NCBI RefSeq assembly: GCF_000757725.1
Contig: NZ_JJMU01000053.1
Coordinates: 147,137 to 211,136 of the forward strand
DNA from: Sphingobacterium deserti
GTDB taxonomy: Bacteria > Bacteroidota > Bacteroidia > Sphingobacteriales > Sphingobacteriaceae
Direction: 5' to 3'
Length of the DNA: 64,000 bases
The notes under the pieces are model-generated. The model was not told the origin of the DNA. It did not search any database and was given only the letters and a program-made list of their open reading frames with translations. Position 1 is the stretch's first letter, and every line of letters starts with the position of its first letter. Shown here piece after piece: positions 49,235 through 58,778 of the stretch. The position numbers and the translations under genes were made by a program.

Positions 49235-51814
49235 TTAGAAATCAAATTTCACCCGCACCCGAATGCCGTGCTTGGGTGCTTCCGGTTGATCAAGATAGTT
49301 TAACCGCCGAACATAATCCACCCGAATAAATTTAAAAATATTCGTTAGTCCTACGCTGGCCTCCACGTAGGGCTTGTTGCCAAAACCATATGTGATAGCT
49401 TCTCCATCATTGTTCTTTTGAAATTGAAAGACGTTGTTGGTGTAAGCTGGATTATTTTCGTTGCGCAATCCTCCATAAATCGCTTTCAGGCTAAACACTT
49501 CGCGCCACTTCAGCTTTTTGATTAGCGGTACTTTGTTTAATATGAAGCCATTCATATAATATTGTATGTTTGCCGAAACCGAATGGTCGCTCACAAATTC
49601 TAAGAAATTCATTAAGTTGTACGAACGCAATTGGTAGGCATATGTTTGGTTTGCCCGATGGATATTTAAGAAAGGGAATGGTATCTCGTTGCCTAAAATA
49701 TAGTTTCCTTCCACATTGACATCCGCATAGCCCAATTGAGAAAAATAGAAGCGTTTGTCGGCACCCAAAGTAAAGTTGTGGTAGTTATATTCACCCTCCA
49801 ACACATTCTTCAGCCCAGCAACGTAGTTGAGGTAGAAGATCGGATATTTGTTAAAAATCGGTGTGCGGTATAACTTTCCCTGGTAAAATTCCTCGTGCGG
49901 CGCATAGCGTAAGCTTAATGAAAGCTCTGTGGTATTCAAATCGTTAAACAATTTATTATCGCCGTTTTCATCCATCATCTGGTAGGTTAGAATACCGGCA
50001 GGCTGTTGCCTCCATTTGGAGAAGCCGAGCACGTACGAGAAATTGTTCTTAAATTCGCGTTTATATTCTAACCGGTAGATATCGTTGTATAGGTACCGCT
50101 CATTTTCGCCGCGTTTAAACGAGAGCAAAAAGTTATCTTCCTGTACAAACTCCAGATTTTGCCCTGGTATCTTCGTATCACGCATCACGGAGGCGCGCAA
50201 GTAGTGTTGCGGAAAGGTATACACCGATTTATTATTCAAGGCGTAGGTTGCGCTTAGGAAATACTTCCATTTTTCGTCTTTAAAGCCATACGCTGTATAG
50301 CCTTCGGCGTAAAAACGCTTACTAAGCCGGTCAGTAGTTCGGCCACCCAACCTTAGCCGAAATCCTTCCACCGGATTAAAGCTATAGAATGTATTCACCG
50401 GACCTACTTCCACTGGGCCCAATTGCTTGTAACCGGATAAAACCAACGAGCTGATGTCCAGAAAGCGCTGGAAGGATGGCATGAGTTGCAGGGTATCTAT
50501 ATTGTGGTAGATGTTTTCTTCGTTGCTTTCCAGTGGCACAGGTCTATGCGTCAACCAATAGTCGTCAGCAATAGGCTTTTTCTCTTGCTCAAATACTTTC
50601 ACCACCGAAGCACCATCATAGATACTATCCGGCTGTGCAACGCCCGTTCTAAAATCTTCAAAGATGACGGTGCGATTCCCTTTGATGCCGGTTCCCTTAT
50701 CTGTAAGGGAGAAATCTAATCCCAAAGAGCTCGTTTTTAGATAGTATCGATTGTTGGTATCGCGCTCGTAATCGAGCTTAGCATCCAAGTCGCGAACAAA
50801 GTTGAGGTTGATGTCGTTGGCTACGCTTAGCTCTGCATGTTTAACGGCATAACGGCCATCAAGTGTGATGTATAGCTTACCTTGAAAGAGTAGATCAGCC
50901 TTGTTTCGAGGGAAAAAACTTAGTTCTACCAAGTAGGGCGTTTCGGTCTTTATCGTATCGGTGATGTAAAACTTATAGAACGTAGGCGACGATCCTGCTA
51001 TAGGACTTAAGAACTGATTAGTCACCAGCTCGATGTTACTATCGTAAATGTCAATATCCTGATACAGTTTATTGAAGTAAGCACTCATGCCGTTATTATC
51101 GATAAACTTCGGGTCAAATTGGGCACGCTGCTCGGCAAGAATCAGCTGTTTACTGCTGCTTGGTTTTTTACGCGTATAAAACTGTGAAAGGCGTTCTTCA
51201 ATAAACGCGGGTAAGGTATAGCCCTTTGTTGCGCCGTTCTCAGCATCTTCTTGCTCGAATAAAAACTGGTAATTTTTAAATACTTTGCGGTTTTTAAACT
51301 TTTCGGATAAGTTGCTCAATCCTAGGGATATCTTTTCGTATTGTTGGTATTCAGCATATTCGTAGGCTTCTAGTCTGTTCTCATCCTTATGAGCAATAAC
51401 TTGCCGGATGAGTTCCACGGCGGGGTTGTTTTTGTTGGAGTATTTCGAACGCCGCGGAGCCCTTATCTCGACAGCTTCAAGCGTATTCTCTTCTGGAACC
51501 AAGTAAATTGTGAGCTCCTGATAGCTATCGCCACTGATGCTTATGTCCTGCGATTCGTAACCAACGTAAGATATTCGCACCTTGCTAAAACCATGTTCAA
51601 CCTTTAAAGCAAAACTTCCATTATCATCTGTTGATGTGGCGCTTGTAGAGCCAATTGCTGCCACCGTAGCGTAACCGATAGGTTGCTTATTCGTGACATC
51701 CATCACGCGTCCTTTGATGTGCAAATCTTGCGCAATCGATATTGTTGAAAAGATAAATAGCACCAATAGCGTTGTAGCTACCCTTTGGGCTACATGTATG
51801 AGAGTCGTAAACAT
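49235..51814 (-). CDS. DUF5686 outer-membrane protein with carboxypeptidase-regulatory-like domain
   Basis: 859 residues. A signal peptide (to about 28, SIAQ) is followed by a carboxypeptidase-regulatory-like domain (IKGRVMDVTNKQPIGYATVA to about 105), the DUF5686 start block NNPAVELIRQVIAHKDENR, and a long beta-rich region ending in a barrel-like strand IRVRVKFDF with C-terminal Phe. It resembles TonB receptors at the N-terminus but has no plug. DUF5686 proteins are common outer-membrane proteins of Bacteroidota with no assigned function. It is a single gene with its own promoter (51882-51889) and terminator. Confidence 0.9.
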   Translation of the reverse strand: MFTTLIHVAQRVATTLLVLFIFSTISIAQDLHIKGRVMDVTNKQPIGYATVAAIGSTSATSTDDNGSFALKVEHGFSKVRISYVGYESQDISISGDSYQELTIYLVPEENTLEAVEIRAPRRSKYSNKNNPAVELIRQVIAHKDENRLEAYEYAEYQQYEKISLGLSNLSEKFKNRKVFKNYQFLFEQEDAENGATKGYTLPAFIEERLSQFYTRKKPSSSKQLILAEQRAQFDPKFIDNNGMSAYFNKLYQDIDIYDSNIELVTNQFLSPIAGSSPTFYKFYITDTIKTETPYLVELSFFPRNKADLLFQGKLYITLDGRYAVKHAELSVANDINLNFVRDLDAKLDYERDTNNRYYLKTSSLGLDFSLTDKGTGIKGNRTVIFEDFRTGVAQPDSIYDGASVVKVFEQEKKPIADDYWLTHRPVPLESNEENIYHNIDTLQLMPSFQRFLDISSLVLSGYKQLGPVEVGPVNTFYSFNPVEGFRLRLGGRTTDRLSKRFYAEGYTAYGFKDEKWKYFLSATYALNNKSVYTFPQHYLRASVMRDTKIPGQNLEFVQEDNFLLSFKRGENERYLYNDIYRLEYKREFKNNFSYVLGFSKWRQQPAGILTYQMMDENGDNKLFNDLNTTELSLSLRYAPHEEFYQGKLYRTPIFNKYPIFYLNYVAGLKNVLEGEYNYHNFTLGADKRFYFSQLGYADVNVEGNYILGNEIPFPFLNIHRANQTYAYQLRSYNLMNFLEFVSDHSVSANIQYYMNGFILNKVPLIKKLKWREVFSLKAIYGGLRNENNPAYTNNVFQFQKNNDGEAITYGFGNKPYVEASVGLTNIFKFIRVDYVRRLNYLDQPEAPKHGIRVRVKFDF

Positions 51815-51881
51815 AACAATACTTGTTGAAACTATCGAATTGACTTTTGAACTGCCAAGGTCAACTCTTTAGGAATTCCGA

Positions 51882-51889
51882 CAAAAGTA
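51882..51889 (-). promoter_or_regulatory. Promoter of the DUF5686 gene
   Basis: TACTTTTG -7 box on the minus strand with TTTT 20 bases upstream in the -33 position. The leader would be about 60 bases. Confidence 0.55.
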
Positions 51890-51976
51890 ATGATTGTTTA
51901 AATGATTTGAAAAGGGATTATTGCGTTCAAAAACGAATGTGACTTTCTTTTGATTATTGTGTAAATATCGGCCTAC

Positions 51977-53662
51977 CTAAAATGGATCGGGGACTTCAAA
52001 AGTAACTATTTTACGCGTTGATGGATGCTGAAACTGGATAAGACCAGCATGCAGATGCAAACGTTTATCGCGCTTACCATATAGATCGTCTCCGACGATT
52101 GGTGTGTTTAGTCCGAGGCTGTGCGCCGCGTGAACGCGAAGTTGATGGGTGCGCCCAGTCAGCGGAAAAAAATGGACACGTGTCCTACCATTTTCGCTTC
52201 TTAATAGGGTAAATTTTGTTTGCGCTGGTTTACCGTATTCATAGCATACGACTTGGCGAGGCCGATCATCAAGATCAACGCGAAGGGGAAGATCGATTAT
52301 GCCCGCAGCAATTGAAAGCTGCCCCTCGAGGAGAGCTGTGTAACGTTTCAAAACGGTGTGCTTTATAAACTGGTCTTGGATAAATTTATGCGCATCCTTG
52401 TTTTTCGCGAGTATGAGGATACCTGACGTGGACATGTCTAAGCGGTGAATAATGACGGGACCAGATATATCAGGGATCATCGCTAGTATGCGCGTATACA
52501 CCGAATCTTGTATGTGTATGCCCGGTACGGAAAGAAATTCTGCAGGTTTGTTTACAACGACAATATCATCATCTTGAAAAATAATATCAAATTGTTGTCC
52601 AGCTGCTGGATTTTCTAACAGCGGATTATCGTCTACATGTAGACCGCGGAGCATATGGGCGAGGATAGGCTCACATTTGCTTTTACAGGCCGGGTAGTAA
52701 TTTTTATGCTTACGCACCTCAGATGCCGGCGATATTCCCCACCAAAATTCAGCCATGCATACTGGTTTCAGCTTATGTTTAAAAGCATGTTGCAACAGTT
52801 TTGGCGCTGCACATTCACCTGCGCCGGCTGGCGGAGTGAGTTGTTTCCTTTCGGAGAATATGGAAAGTACGCTGCGCTCTTCGCCAGCAGCATTCAGGAA
52901 TTGATATTGATCGAAAAGCCGGCGTTGTAGCGTAGCAGAGCGAATTTTGCGTTCGTCTTTCAGCTCGTTGATGGCATGCTGCCGCTGTTGATGATCCTGC
53001 TGTATCGTATCCACGGTACTTTTCCATTGTGCTTTCAGTACATCGTATTCATGTTGGTCGCGGTAACTTTGTTTGATAAGATCTTCTACCAATAGCTGAT
53101 AAGCCTCATCCGACAGCGAGAGTCTGCTTTGCGTTCGTTTTTCTTTCCGACCCGCCTTTTCTTTCTTCATATGTTGACGGAAGGCGGCCAGTTCAGATTG
53201 TGCTTGCTGTTGTAGTTCGTCAAGTTTTCTTTGCAATTCGGCCAAAGTAACATCGCTTTCCAAGGTTTCTATCCGCCTGTTTATTGCGTTAATCTTTTCC
53301 TCTTCCATTAAAAAAAAACTGTCGTCGGTCAACATATCGAATACCGGCGGCACGAAGTGTTTATGCTGGTTGCTATTGCCAAGCTTGCCCGACACAGCCG
53401 CGAGGTAAGCCAAATTACCCTGCTCGGTTTCTACAACGAGCACCCCGAACATTTTACCGATAGCAGGGCCTTCCTTATCGTGCAAACCAAAATTGTGCTG
53501 AAAATCTTGCTGCTGTTCCAGATACGCTTGTAGTTCACTTGCTGCTAGTTCACTGAGCGGGTGTGGGTCATAGCTAAAAGGAAAAGTAAAGCGCGAAGGC
53601 TTCTCCAGATGTGAAACATCAACTTTAAAAGAATGAAGAAAAGGGGTGTTATTAACAAACAT
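51977..53662 (-). CDS. RluA-family pseudouridine synthase with long coiled-coil N-terminal region
   Basis: 561 residues. The C-terminal 200 residues are the catalytic domain: FDIIFQDDDIVVVNKPAEFL, then HRLDMSTSG with the catalytic Asp409, KRYTALLEG, and LTGRTHQLRVHAAH. It makes pseudouridine from uridine in rRNA or tRNA. The first 340 residues have no S4 domain; they include a helical, charged coiled-coil part (about 120-250) and a GKMFGVLVVETEQGNLAYLA block near residue 70. Proteins of this length are known in Bacteroidota and some gamma-proteobacteria. The RNA target is unknown. Confidence 0.88.
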   Translation of the reverse strand: MFVNNTPFLHSFKVDVSHLEKPSRFTFPFSYDPHPLSELAASELQAYLEQQQDFQHNFGLHDKEGPAIGKMFGVLVVETEQGNLAYLAAVSGKLGNSNQHKHFVPPVFDMLTDDSFFLMEEEKINAINRRIETLESDVTLAELQRKLDELQQQAQSELAAFRQHMKKEKAGRKEKRTQSRLSLSDEAYQLLVEDLIKQSYRDQHEYDVLKAQWKSTVDTIQQDHQQRQHAINELKDERKIRSATLQRRLFDQYQFLNAAGEERSVLSIFSERKQLTPPAGAGECAAPKLLQHAFKHKLKPVCMAEFWWGISPASEVRKHKNYYPACKSKCEPILAHMLRGLHVDDNPLLENPAAGQQFDIIFQDDDIVVVNKPAEFLSVPGIHIQDSVYTRILAMIPDISGPVIIHRLDMSTSGILILAKNKDAHKFIQDQFIKHTVLKRYTALLEGQLSIAAGIIDLPLRVDLDDRPRQVVCYEYGKPAQTKFTLLRSENGRTRVHFFPLTGRTHQLRVHAAHSLGLNTPIVGDDLYGKRDKRLHLHAGLIQFQHPSTRKIVTFEVPDPF

Positions 53663-53682
53663 ACAGGGGCATTATTGCCGCA

Positions 53683-53690
53683 CAAAAGTA
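53683..53690 (-). promoter_or_regulatory. Promoter of the pseudouridine synthase gene
   Basis: TACTTTTG on the minus strand with TTG 21 bases upstream (53714-53712), a well-spaced Bacteroidota promoter. The leader would be only about 14 bases. Confidence 0.6.
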
Positions 53691-53787
53691 GAAATTTATT
53701 CGGATTTATGACAATAATATGGACGTGCCATTTCCTGCTAAAACAGTAAAAAGCGTACATTGTGTTGTTTAATTTGGATATTTACAT

Positions 53788-54744
53788 ATGGAAAAAAAGA
53801 TCTTGAATAATACGGAATTGCATATCGCACCAATCATATTTGGTGGAAACGTTTTTGGATGGACGTTAGACGAAAAAAGCTCTTTTGAAATTTTAGATGC
53901 TTTTGTAGATCTTGGTTTTAACGCTATAGACACGGCGAACCAATATTCCTATTGGGTTCCGGGAAATACAGGCGGCGAGTCCGAAACGATATTGGGGAAA
54001 TGGATGAAGGAGCGCGGCAATCGCGATCGCGTTGTAATGATGACAAAGGTTGGCGGTGCTTTCGCTGATAGTCCAAAACCTAATACGACAAGGCAGCATA
54101 TTATTGAGCAAGTCGAGCTCTCCCTGAATCGCTTGCAAACGGATTATATTGATGTATATCAGACTCATTTCGATCAAGAAGAAACACCTGTTGAAGAGAC
54201 GCTTCGTGCGTATGAAGAATTGATCAAAGCCGGCAAGGTGCGCTATATCGGGGCTTCCAACCTATCGCCTGATAGACTTCGTGAGTCACTGGAAACCAGT
54301 CTCAGCTTTGAGTTACCGAAGTACGTCACCTTACAGCCGGAATATAACCTCTACTCACGAGAAAAATTTGAAACGCAATATAAGGATATTGCATCGGTGT
54401 ATGAGCTATCGGTGATTCCTTATTTTTCGTTAGCAAGTGGTTTTCTTACGGGCAAGTACCAAAGTGAAGACGATTTTGCAAAGTCTGCTCGGGGCAATGG
54501 TGTTAAGGAACAGTATTGGAATCCGCGCGGCGAAAAGATTGTGAAGGCTTTGCAATATGTTGCAGAACAGCACAGTACGACGCCTGCCGCCGTCGCACTT
54601 GCCTGGCTTTTACAGCAACCCACGGTAGCGGCACCTATTGCGAGTGCCACAAAAGCTTTACATCTCCAACCTTTTGTGGATGCAGTAGGGCTTACTTTTG
54701 CAAAAGAAGAATTAACGTTGTTGGACGAAGCAAGCGCTTATTAG
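53788..54744 (+). CDS. Aldo/keto reductase
   Basis: 318 residues. Catalytic residues are visible: Asp and Tyr in NAIDTANQYSYWVPG, Lys in VVMMTKVGGAF, His in DVYQTHFDQE. RYIGASNLSPDRL and VIPYFSLASGFLTGKYQ are the strand 6-7 blocks. This is the larger AKR11/12-like form and only distantly related to the reductase at 13068. It forms a two-gene unit with the DoxX gene one base downstream. The substrate is unknown. Confidence 0.92.
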   Translation: MEKKILNNTELHIAPIIFGGNVFGWTLDEKSSFEILDAFVDLGFNAIDTANQYSYWVPGNTGGESETILGKWMKERGNRDRVVMMTKVGGAFADSPKPNTTRQHIIEQVELSLNRLQTDYIDVYQTHFDQEETPVEETLRAYEELIKAGKVRYIGASNLSPDRLRESLETSLSFELPKYVTLQPEYNLYSREKFETQYKDIASVYELSVIPYFSLASGFLTGKYQSEDDFAKSARGNGVKEQYWNPRGEKIVKALQYVAEQHSTTPAAVALAWLLQQPTVAAPIASATKALHLQPFVDAVGLTFAKEELTLLDEASAY

Positions 54745-54745
54745 T

Positions 54746-55165
54746 ATGAAGAAGTTTTTTCTTACGGTGCCCAAAGGGACAGCAGCATCAAATTTCGCTT
54801 CACTGCTCCTTCGGGTCGGCTTTGGAGCGCTGATGATTCCTCAACATGGCTACGCTAAACTTGTGGAATTTGCAGAGCGCAAAGGGCAATTTATGAGTTT
54901 TATGGGATTAGGTAGTACATTTTCATTAAGCTTAGCCATCTTTGCAGAATTCTTTTGTTCTATATTTTTGATTTTTGGACTGTTTACAAGGTTGGCCACC
55001 ATTCCTTTGCTTATCACGGTATTGGTTATCATGTCCGTGCATAATTGGCAATTTTTTGGTAAGCATGAGTTGGCCAGCGCTTTTTTCGTTGGCTATTTAG
55101 CTATTTTTCTGCTCGGGCCCGGTAAATTCAGTTTAGACTATTTGTTGTTTAAACGGGGTCGTTAA
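54746..55165 (+). CDS. DoxX family membrane protein
   Basis: 139 residues with four membrane spans (about 17-35, 55-75, 80-98, 110-128). The DoxX hallmarks are LLRVGFGALMIPQHGYAKLV, AIFAEFFCSIFLIFGLFTRL and GPGKFSLDYLL. DoxX-like proteins are small inner-membrane proteins often paired with redox enzymes; their biochemical role here is unclear. Coupled to the aldo/keto reductase (one base between stop and start). Confidence 0.92.
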   Translation: MKKFFLTVPKGTAASNFASLLLRVGFGALMIPQHGYAKLVEFAERKGQFMSFMGLGSTFSLSLAIFAEFFCSIFLIFGLFTRLATIPLLITVLVIMSVHNWQFFGKHELASAFFVGYLAIFLLGPGKFSLDYLLFKRGR

Positions 55166-55233
55166 GAGATATGGTTATTTTTAGGGCAAAGATTTGACTT
55201 TTTGTTCAACGCTTTGTCCTACTCACCATCTAT

Positions 55234-55376
55234 CCGCCGCATGCCGCGGCAAGGCATTACTTTTGTGGGGCAAAAGTAGCAAAAGCCTGTCGCTTATTTT
55301 TGTTGCATCCCTGTTGGGTTAGTGCTGAGGCAGATGACTACAGACGCAACAAAACTGATGCGACATTTCGTTTAAT
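55234..55376. repeat. 143-bp structured intergenic repeat, copy 2
   Basis: Same length and order as 22181-22323, identical over the first 22 bases and over CGCTTATTTTTGTTGCATCC. Inverted segments TACTTTTG/CAAAAGTA and TGTCGC...TTTTGTTGC against GCAACAAAA...GCGACA are kept, and most differences fall in loops. Between convergent genes. Confidence 0.85.
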
Positions 55377-55645
55377 AATGTTAAGTGCAATTGCAGTAAT
55401 TTTCGAAATTTCTCACTACGCAATTCTACATACTAAGTACTACATACTAAAATCTACCTTCGCAATACGCTGTACGCAATACCCTGTTCTAAAATATTGC
55501 AAAGCTTTCGATGCGACAGTTCGCATAAATGAAGGTAGGTGCAATTGCAGTAATTTTTCAAAATTCTTACTACCCACTGCGCAGTTCTACATACTAAGTA
55601 CTACATGCTACAATCTATATCCGCACTACGCATTACACAATACTT
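55357..55645. repeat. Tandem duplication, about 153-bp unit, ACTACGCA/TACTAAGTAC words
   Basis: Unit 1 begins GATGCGACATTTCG at 55357 and unit 2 GATGCGACAGTTCG at 55510. Both contain TGCAATTGCAGTAATTTT, then TTCTACATACTAAGTACTAC and end in CGCA-TAC words. The copies have diverged, so the duplication is not recent. The first unit overlaps the end of the 143-bp element. Non-coding. Confidence 0.7.
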
Positions 55646-55704
55646 AAAAAAAACTGTATGATTATTTTAAAAAGTATTTAAAAAATAAATTCGTACAGTT
55701 TTTT
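55646..55704. terminator. Possible AT-rich terminator hairpin
   Basis: AAAAAACTGTA (to 55658) pairs with TACAGTTTTTT (55694-55704) around a loop of about 35 bases. It lies just past the 3' end of the PNGase F-like gene and could end transcripts from either side. The loop length lowers confidence. Confidence 0.4.
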
Positions 55705-55733
55705 ATTTAATAGCTCCATCGCAGGTTGTGCTA

Positions 55734-57395
55734 TTATCGATAGAGTAGCACGCCCGAAACATTCCAAAAGCTAAAACTGCTCCCTTCAGGTTCACCCTGC
55801 GGTATATGTACTCGAATGCTGTGTTTACCAGCTTTTAAATCGCCCAAGTGGATATAGTTTGGTGTTGTAATAGTTCCTGGGCACCAGTTGGAGCGGCTTA
55901 AGTCCGAAGACGAGAGCCCATTTTGGAAGTTTCCAGATATTGGGTTGTATAATCTGTAAGATCCGCAATCCGTGCGCCAGGGGGTGAACTGGAATGCCAG
56001 CTTATCATCCAAATATATACTGTTTTCTTTCGGGACGAACTCATCGCCCTCACCCCAACCTCCGTGGCCAGTGGTGATATAACGAAGTTGTACATCTTGG
56101 GCGTCATTAGCTAGCTCGAAAGATACCTCGAGTCCCTTTTCCTGACTAAAAAAGCGAGCGTATGTTTGTCCACCCATCTCCATTACGTTTGTGCTATTGA
56201 ATACGGATAATACATGTGGATATTCCATTTTCGAGCTACCGGGATGTATGGTAAGCTCTAAGCTTACACGATGACCGCCTTTATCATAGTTGCCAATATA
56301 AGTGCCGATGTAAACTTCTCTACCGCTCACCACACTTAAAAATTCAGAAACATCTTGCCGGTAAAGCACGGAATCTTGCCAAGTTTTGCCCTTTAATGTC
56401 AACCGATCATTAAAGTGCGATACGCCGAACGGTGTGAAAAATCGCATCAGTTCGTAAATGGGAGAGTAGCCAACCGTGCGCACCATTCCGGGATAGTTTT
56501 CGCCATCGCCATTACTGTACATGGGTAACGTATTCATCCCATTCTTCATGCCGTCTAAAAAGCTTTGTGCTTGGTCGTCTGCAATCAGAAAAACTGAGCC
56601 TGTACGGTCATAAGCATCTCCATTCGATTTTTCAATAAGCTGTACAAAAGCTTGGCTGCCGGCTTTGACCTCTGGAACCTTTACCTTCTTAACGATGACC
56701 GTTCCATTTGCAAAACGCATAACGCTGTCTGATTTGGCTTCTTCCGAAAAATTTATCTGCTCATCTTGAAAAATAGGAATCTGAATGAACCTGCTTTTCC
56801 ATACCTCATCTTGATAGGTTAGCGCATCTACCTGTAAACTAAATTTGCGTAACGCTACATGCTGAGATACACGGTCTATTTTCTCAACATTAGTTGCGGT
56901 AATTTTAGAATTGCCATTCCGAACGTATTCTAGCACTAAACCAAGATTTTGACCGAGCTCTGTTGGTGACCCTTTGACCGGTAGATCGTTTGTGTACCAT
57001 ATTTCGATGCTATTGGAGTTAACGGCGGTTATCGCCTTTTTACAATGGTAGCCCAATATTTTCTTTGTATCTTTCGTAAGCGTTAGCGTATTACGACTTA
57101 AAATAGATGTATCTAAAGTTGCAAGTTCTTTATCAGCGGAAAAGGTCGTCAGCCGATAATAATGCGATGGATTGCTGCGATCTACATAAAAGGTTTCGTA
57201 AGGGTATGGCGCCAAAGACTGTGTTGCTTTTTCACTGGTAATCACAGTTTGCTCCTTCGAAGTAAATACCGTCAGAGGGTCATCATTTTGCGATATCTTG
57301 TCGTTGTAGCTACGTTGATAGCTGATTTTGTAAGCTTGTCCGAATAGCTGGATAGATATCAGCATCACTGCAATAAACAAGAGGTAGTTCTTCAT
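55734..57395 (-). CDS. PNGase F-like protein with N-terminal GLPGLI-type domain
   Basis: 553 residues from the ATG at 57395 (the frame start at 57404 is a TTG). A signal peptide ends near LFGQ. Residues 20-210 resemble GLPGLI-family proteins (KKILGYHCKKAITAVNSNSI, EIWYTNDLPVKGSPTEL). Residues 215-553 look like the two jelly rolls of PNGase F: NGDAYDRTGSVFLI matches the block holding catalytic Asp60, and YITTGHGGWGEGDEF and SRSNWCPGTITTPNYIHLGD match the second domain. The position of Glu118 reads IGTYIG, so that Glu is not evident. It would remove N-glycans from proteins outside the cell, if active. Confidence 0.78.
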   Translation of the reverse strand: MKNYLLFIAVMLISIQLFGQAYKISYQRSYNDKISQNDDPLTVFTSKEQTVITSEKATQSLAPYPYETFYVDRSNPSHYYRLTTFSADKELATLDTSILSRNTLTLTKDTKKILGYHCKKAITAVNSNSIEIWYTNDLPVKGSPTELGQNLGLVLEYVRNGNSKITATNVEKIDRVSQHVALRKFSLQVDALTYQDEVWKSRFIQIPIFQDEQINFSEEAKSDSVMRFANGTVIVKKVKVPEVKAGSQAFVQLIEKSNGDAYDRTGSVFLIADDQAQSFLDGMKNGMNTLPMYSNGDGENYPGMVRTVGYSPIYELMRFFTPFGVSHFNDRLTLKGKTWQDSVLYRQDVSEFLSVVSGREVYIGTYIGNYDKGGHRVSLELTIHPGSSKMEYPHVLSVFNSTNVMEMGGQTYARFFSQEKGLEVSFELANDAQDVQLRYITTGHGGWGEGDEFVPKENSIYLDDKLAFQFTPWRTDCGSYRLYNPISGNFQNGLSSSDLSRSNWCPGTITTPNYIHLGDLKAGKHSIRVHIPQGEPEGSSFSFWNVSGVLLYR

Positions 57396-57456
57396 GATAT
57401 TCAAAATTGAGGTCTAATAAAAAGAGATCAAAATTTTTTAAAAACATGTATAAAAA

Positions 57457-57487
57457 AAAGGCAGTAGTGATCTCCGCTACTGCCTTT
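57457..57487 (-). terminator. Terminator of fabV
   Basis: Perfect 11-bp arms AAAGGCAGTAG and CTACTGCCTTT over a 9-base loop, followed on the minus strand by eight T. Confidence 0.9.
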
Positions 57488-57505
57488 ATATATTTTTTTA
57501 TGATA

Positions 57506-58705
57506 CTAGCCTTTAATGCTTGGTACTTCGACGACTTCGTTTGTATCGGCCTCGTAATCTACGTTGCTGAAATTAAAACCAAATAGGTGGAAGAATTCGT
57601 TTCGGTAGCCAGCAATATCAGATATCTCTTCCAAGTTTTCTGTTGTAGCTTGTTCCCAGAGTTTAGCGACTTCTGCCTGTACATCTTCACGCATTTCAAG
57701 ATCGTCTACACGGATTCTTCCTTTATCATCTAAAGCGGGTGCTGCGCCAGTGTACAATCGTTCTGCAAACAAACGTTGAATTTGCTCAATCGTACCTTCG
57801 TGAATTCCTTTCTCTTTCATCACTTTGTACAACAAAGAGATGTAAAGAGGTACCACCGGAATAGCGGAGCTTGATTGCGTAACGAGCGCCTTATTTACCG
57901 ATACATAGCTTATTCCGTTAAGGTCTGCCAATAGATCATTAAGTACAGGTACGGTCGCTTCCAAATCATCTTTCGCCTTACCAATTGTTCCGTTTCTGTA
58001 GATCGGGTATGTTAGTTCAGGCCCAATGTAAGAATACGCTACGGTTTTTAAACCGTCAGCCAATACGTTTGCTGCTTTTAATTCTTCGATCCAGAATTTC
58101 CAATCTTCGCCACCCATTACAGCGATCGTATTTTCGATGTCGTCATCACTTTCTACAGGTTGAATAGATATATCTGATATAACACCTGCATGGAAATCGA
58201 CAGTTTTATTTGTGAAGGGCTGATTTATTGGTTTAAGCACCGACGAATGGGCTACGCCAGTTTTCGGATGTGTACGACGCGGCGACGCTAGGGAGTAAAC
58301 GACAAGGTCAACTTGCCCAAGGTCTTGTTTGATCAACTCAATAGCTTGCTTTTTTACTTCATCGGAAAAGGCATCACCATTGATACTTTTCGCATATAGA
58401 CCAGCCTGATTAGCCTCTTGTTCAAATGCTGCACTATTGTACCAGCCTGCTGTTCCCGGCTTGCCCGGAGCTGCCGGTTTTTCGAAAAAGACACCTATCG
58501 TAGATGCATCAGATCCAAACGCAGCTGTGATACGTGAGGCCAGACCAAAGCCTGTAGAGGCACCGATTACCAATACTTTTTTCGGACCGTTTTCAATTTT
58601 GCCTTTCGATTTTACGTAAGCTATCTGTTGTTTAACATGTTCCGCAGTACCTTCTGGGTGCGATGTCAAACAAATAAAGCCTCTTACACGTGGTTGTATG
58701 ATCAT
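57506..58705 (-). CDS. fabV: Trans-2-enoyl-CoA/ACP reductase FabV
   Basis: 399 residues, usual FabV length. The enzyme reduces the enoyl-ACP double bond with NADH in the last step of fatty-acid elongation. Visible are the N-terminal IIQPRVRGFICLTSHPEGTA block, the cofactor loop VLVIGASTGFGLASRI, DLVVYSLASPRRTHPKTG and the catalytic Tyr-x8-Lys in TYPIYRNGTIGKAK. FabV is naturally insensitive to triclosan in other bacteria. Monocistronic, with a TTAATTTG -7-like box upstream and a strong terminator downstream. Confidence 0.95.
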   Translation of the reverse strand: MIIQPRVRGFICLTSHPEGTAEHVKQQIAYVKSKGKIENGPKKVLVIGASTGFGLASRITAAFGSDASTIGVFFEKPAAPGKPGTAGWYNSAAFEQEANQAGLYAKSINGDAFSDEVKKQAIELIKQDLGQVDLVVYSLASPRRTHPKTGVAHSSVLKPINQPFTNKTVDFHAGVISDISIQPVESDDDIENTIAVMGGEDWKFWIEELKAANVLADGLKTVAYSYIGPELTYPIYRNGTIGKAKDDLEATVPVLNDLLADLNGISYVSVNKALVTQSSSAIPVVPLYISLLYKVMKEKGIHEGTIEQIQRLFAERLYTGAAPALDDKGRIRVDDLEMREDVQAEVAKLWEQATTENLEEISDIAGYRNEFFHLFGFNFSNVDYEADTNEVVEVPSIKG

Positions 58706-58778
58706 ATTATTTTTCTATCTATTGAAATTGAAGATGCAAATTAACTAAATTTAATAGAATTATGAGCAACTTATCGTG

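Noticed and set aside
55357..55645. CRISPR-like tandem repeat
   Set aside because: Only two diverged units of about 153 bp, no short repeats with unique spacers and no cas genes.
55300..55647. 115-codon open frame across the tandem repeat
   Set aside because: Low-complexity Tyr/Cys-rich translation of repeat DNA with no start signal.
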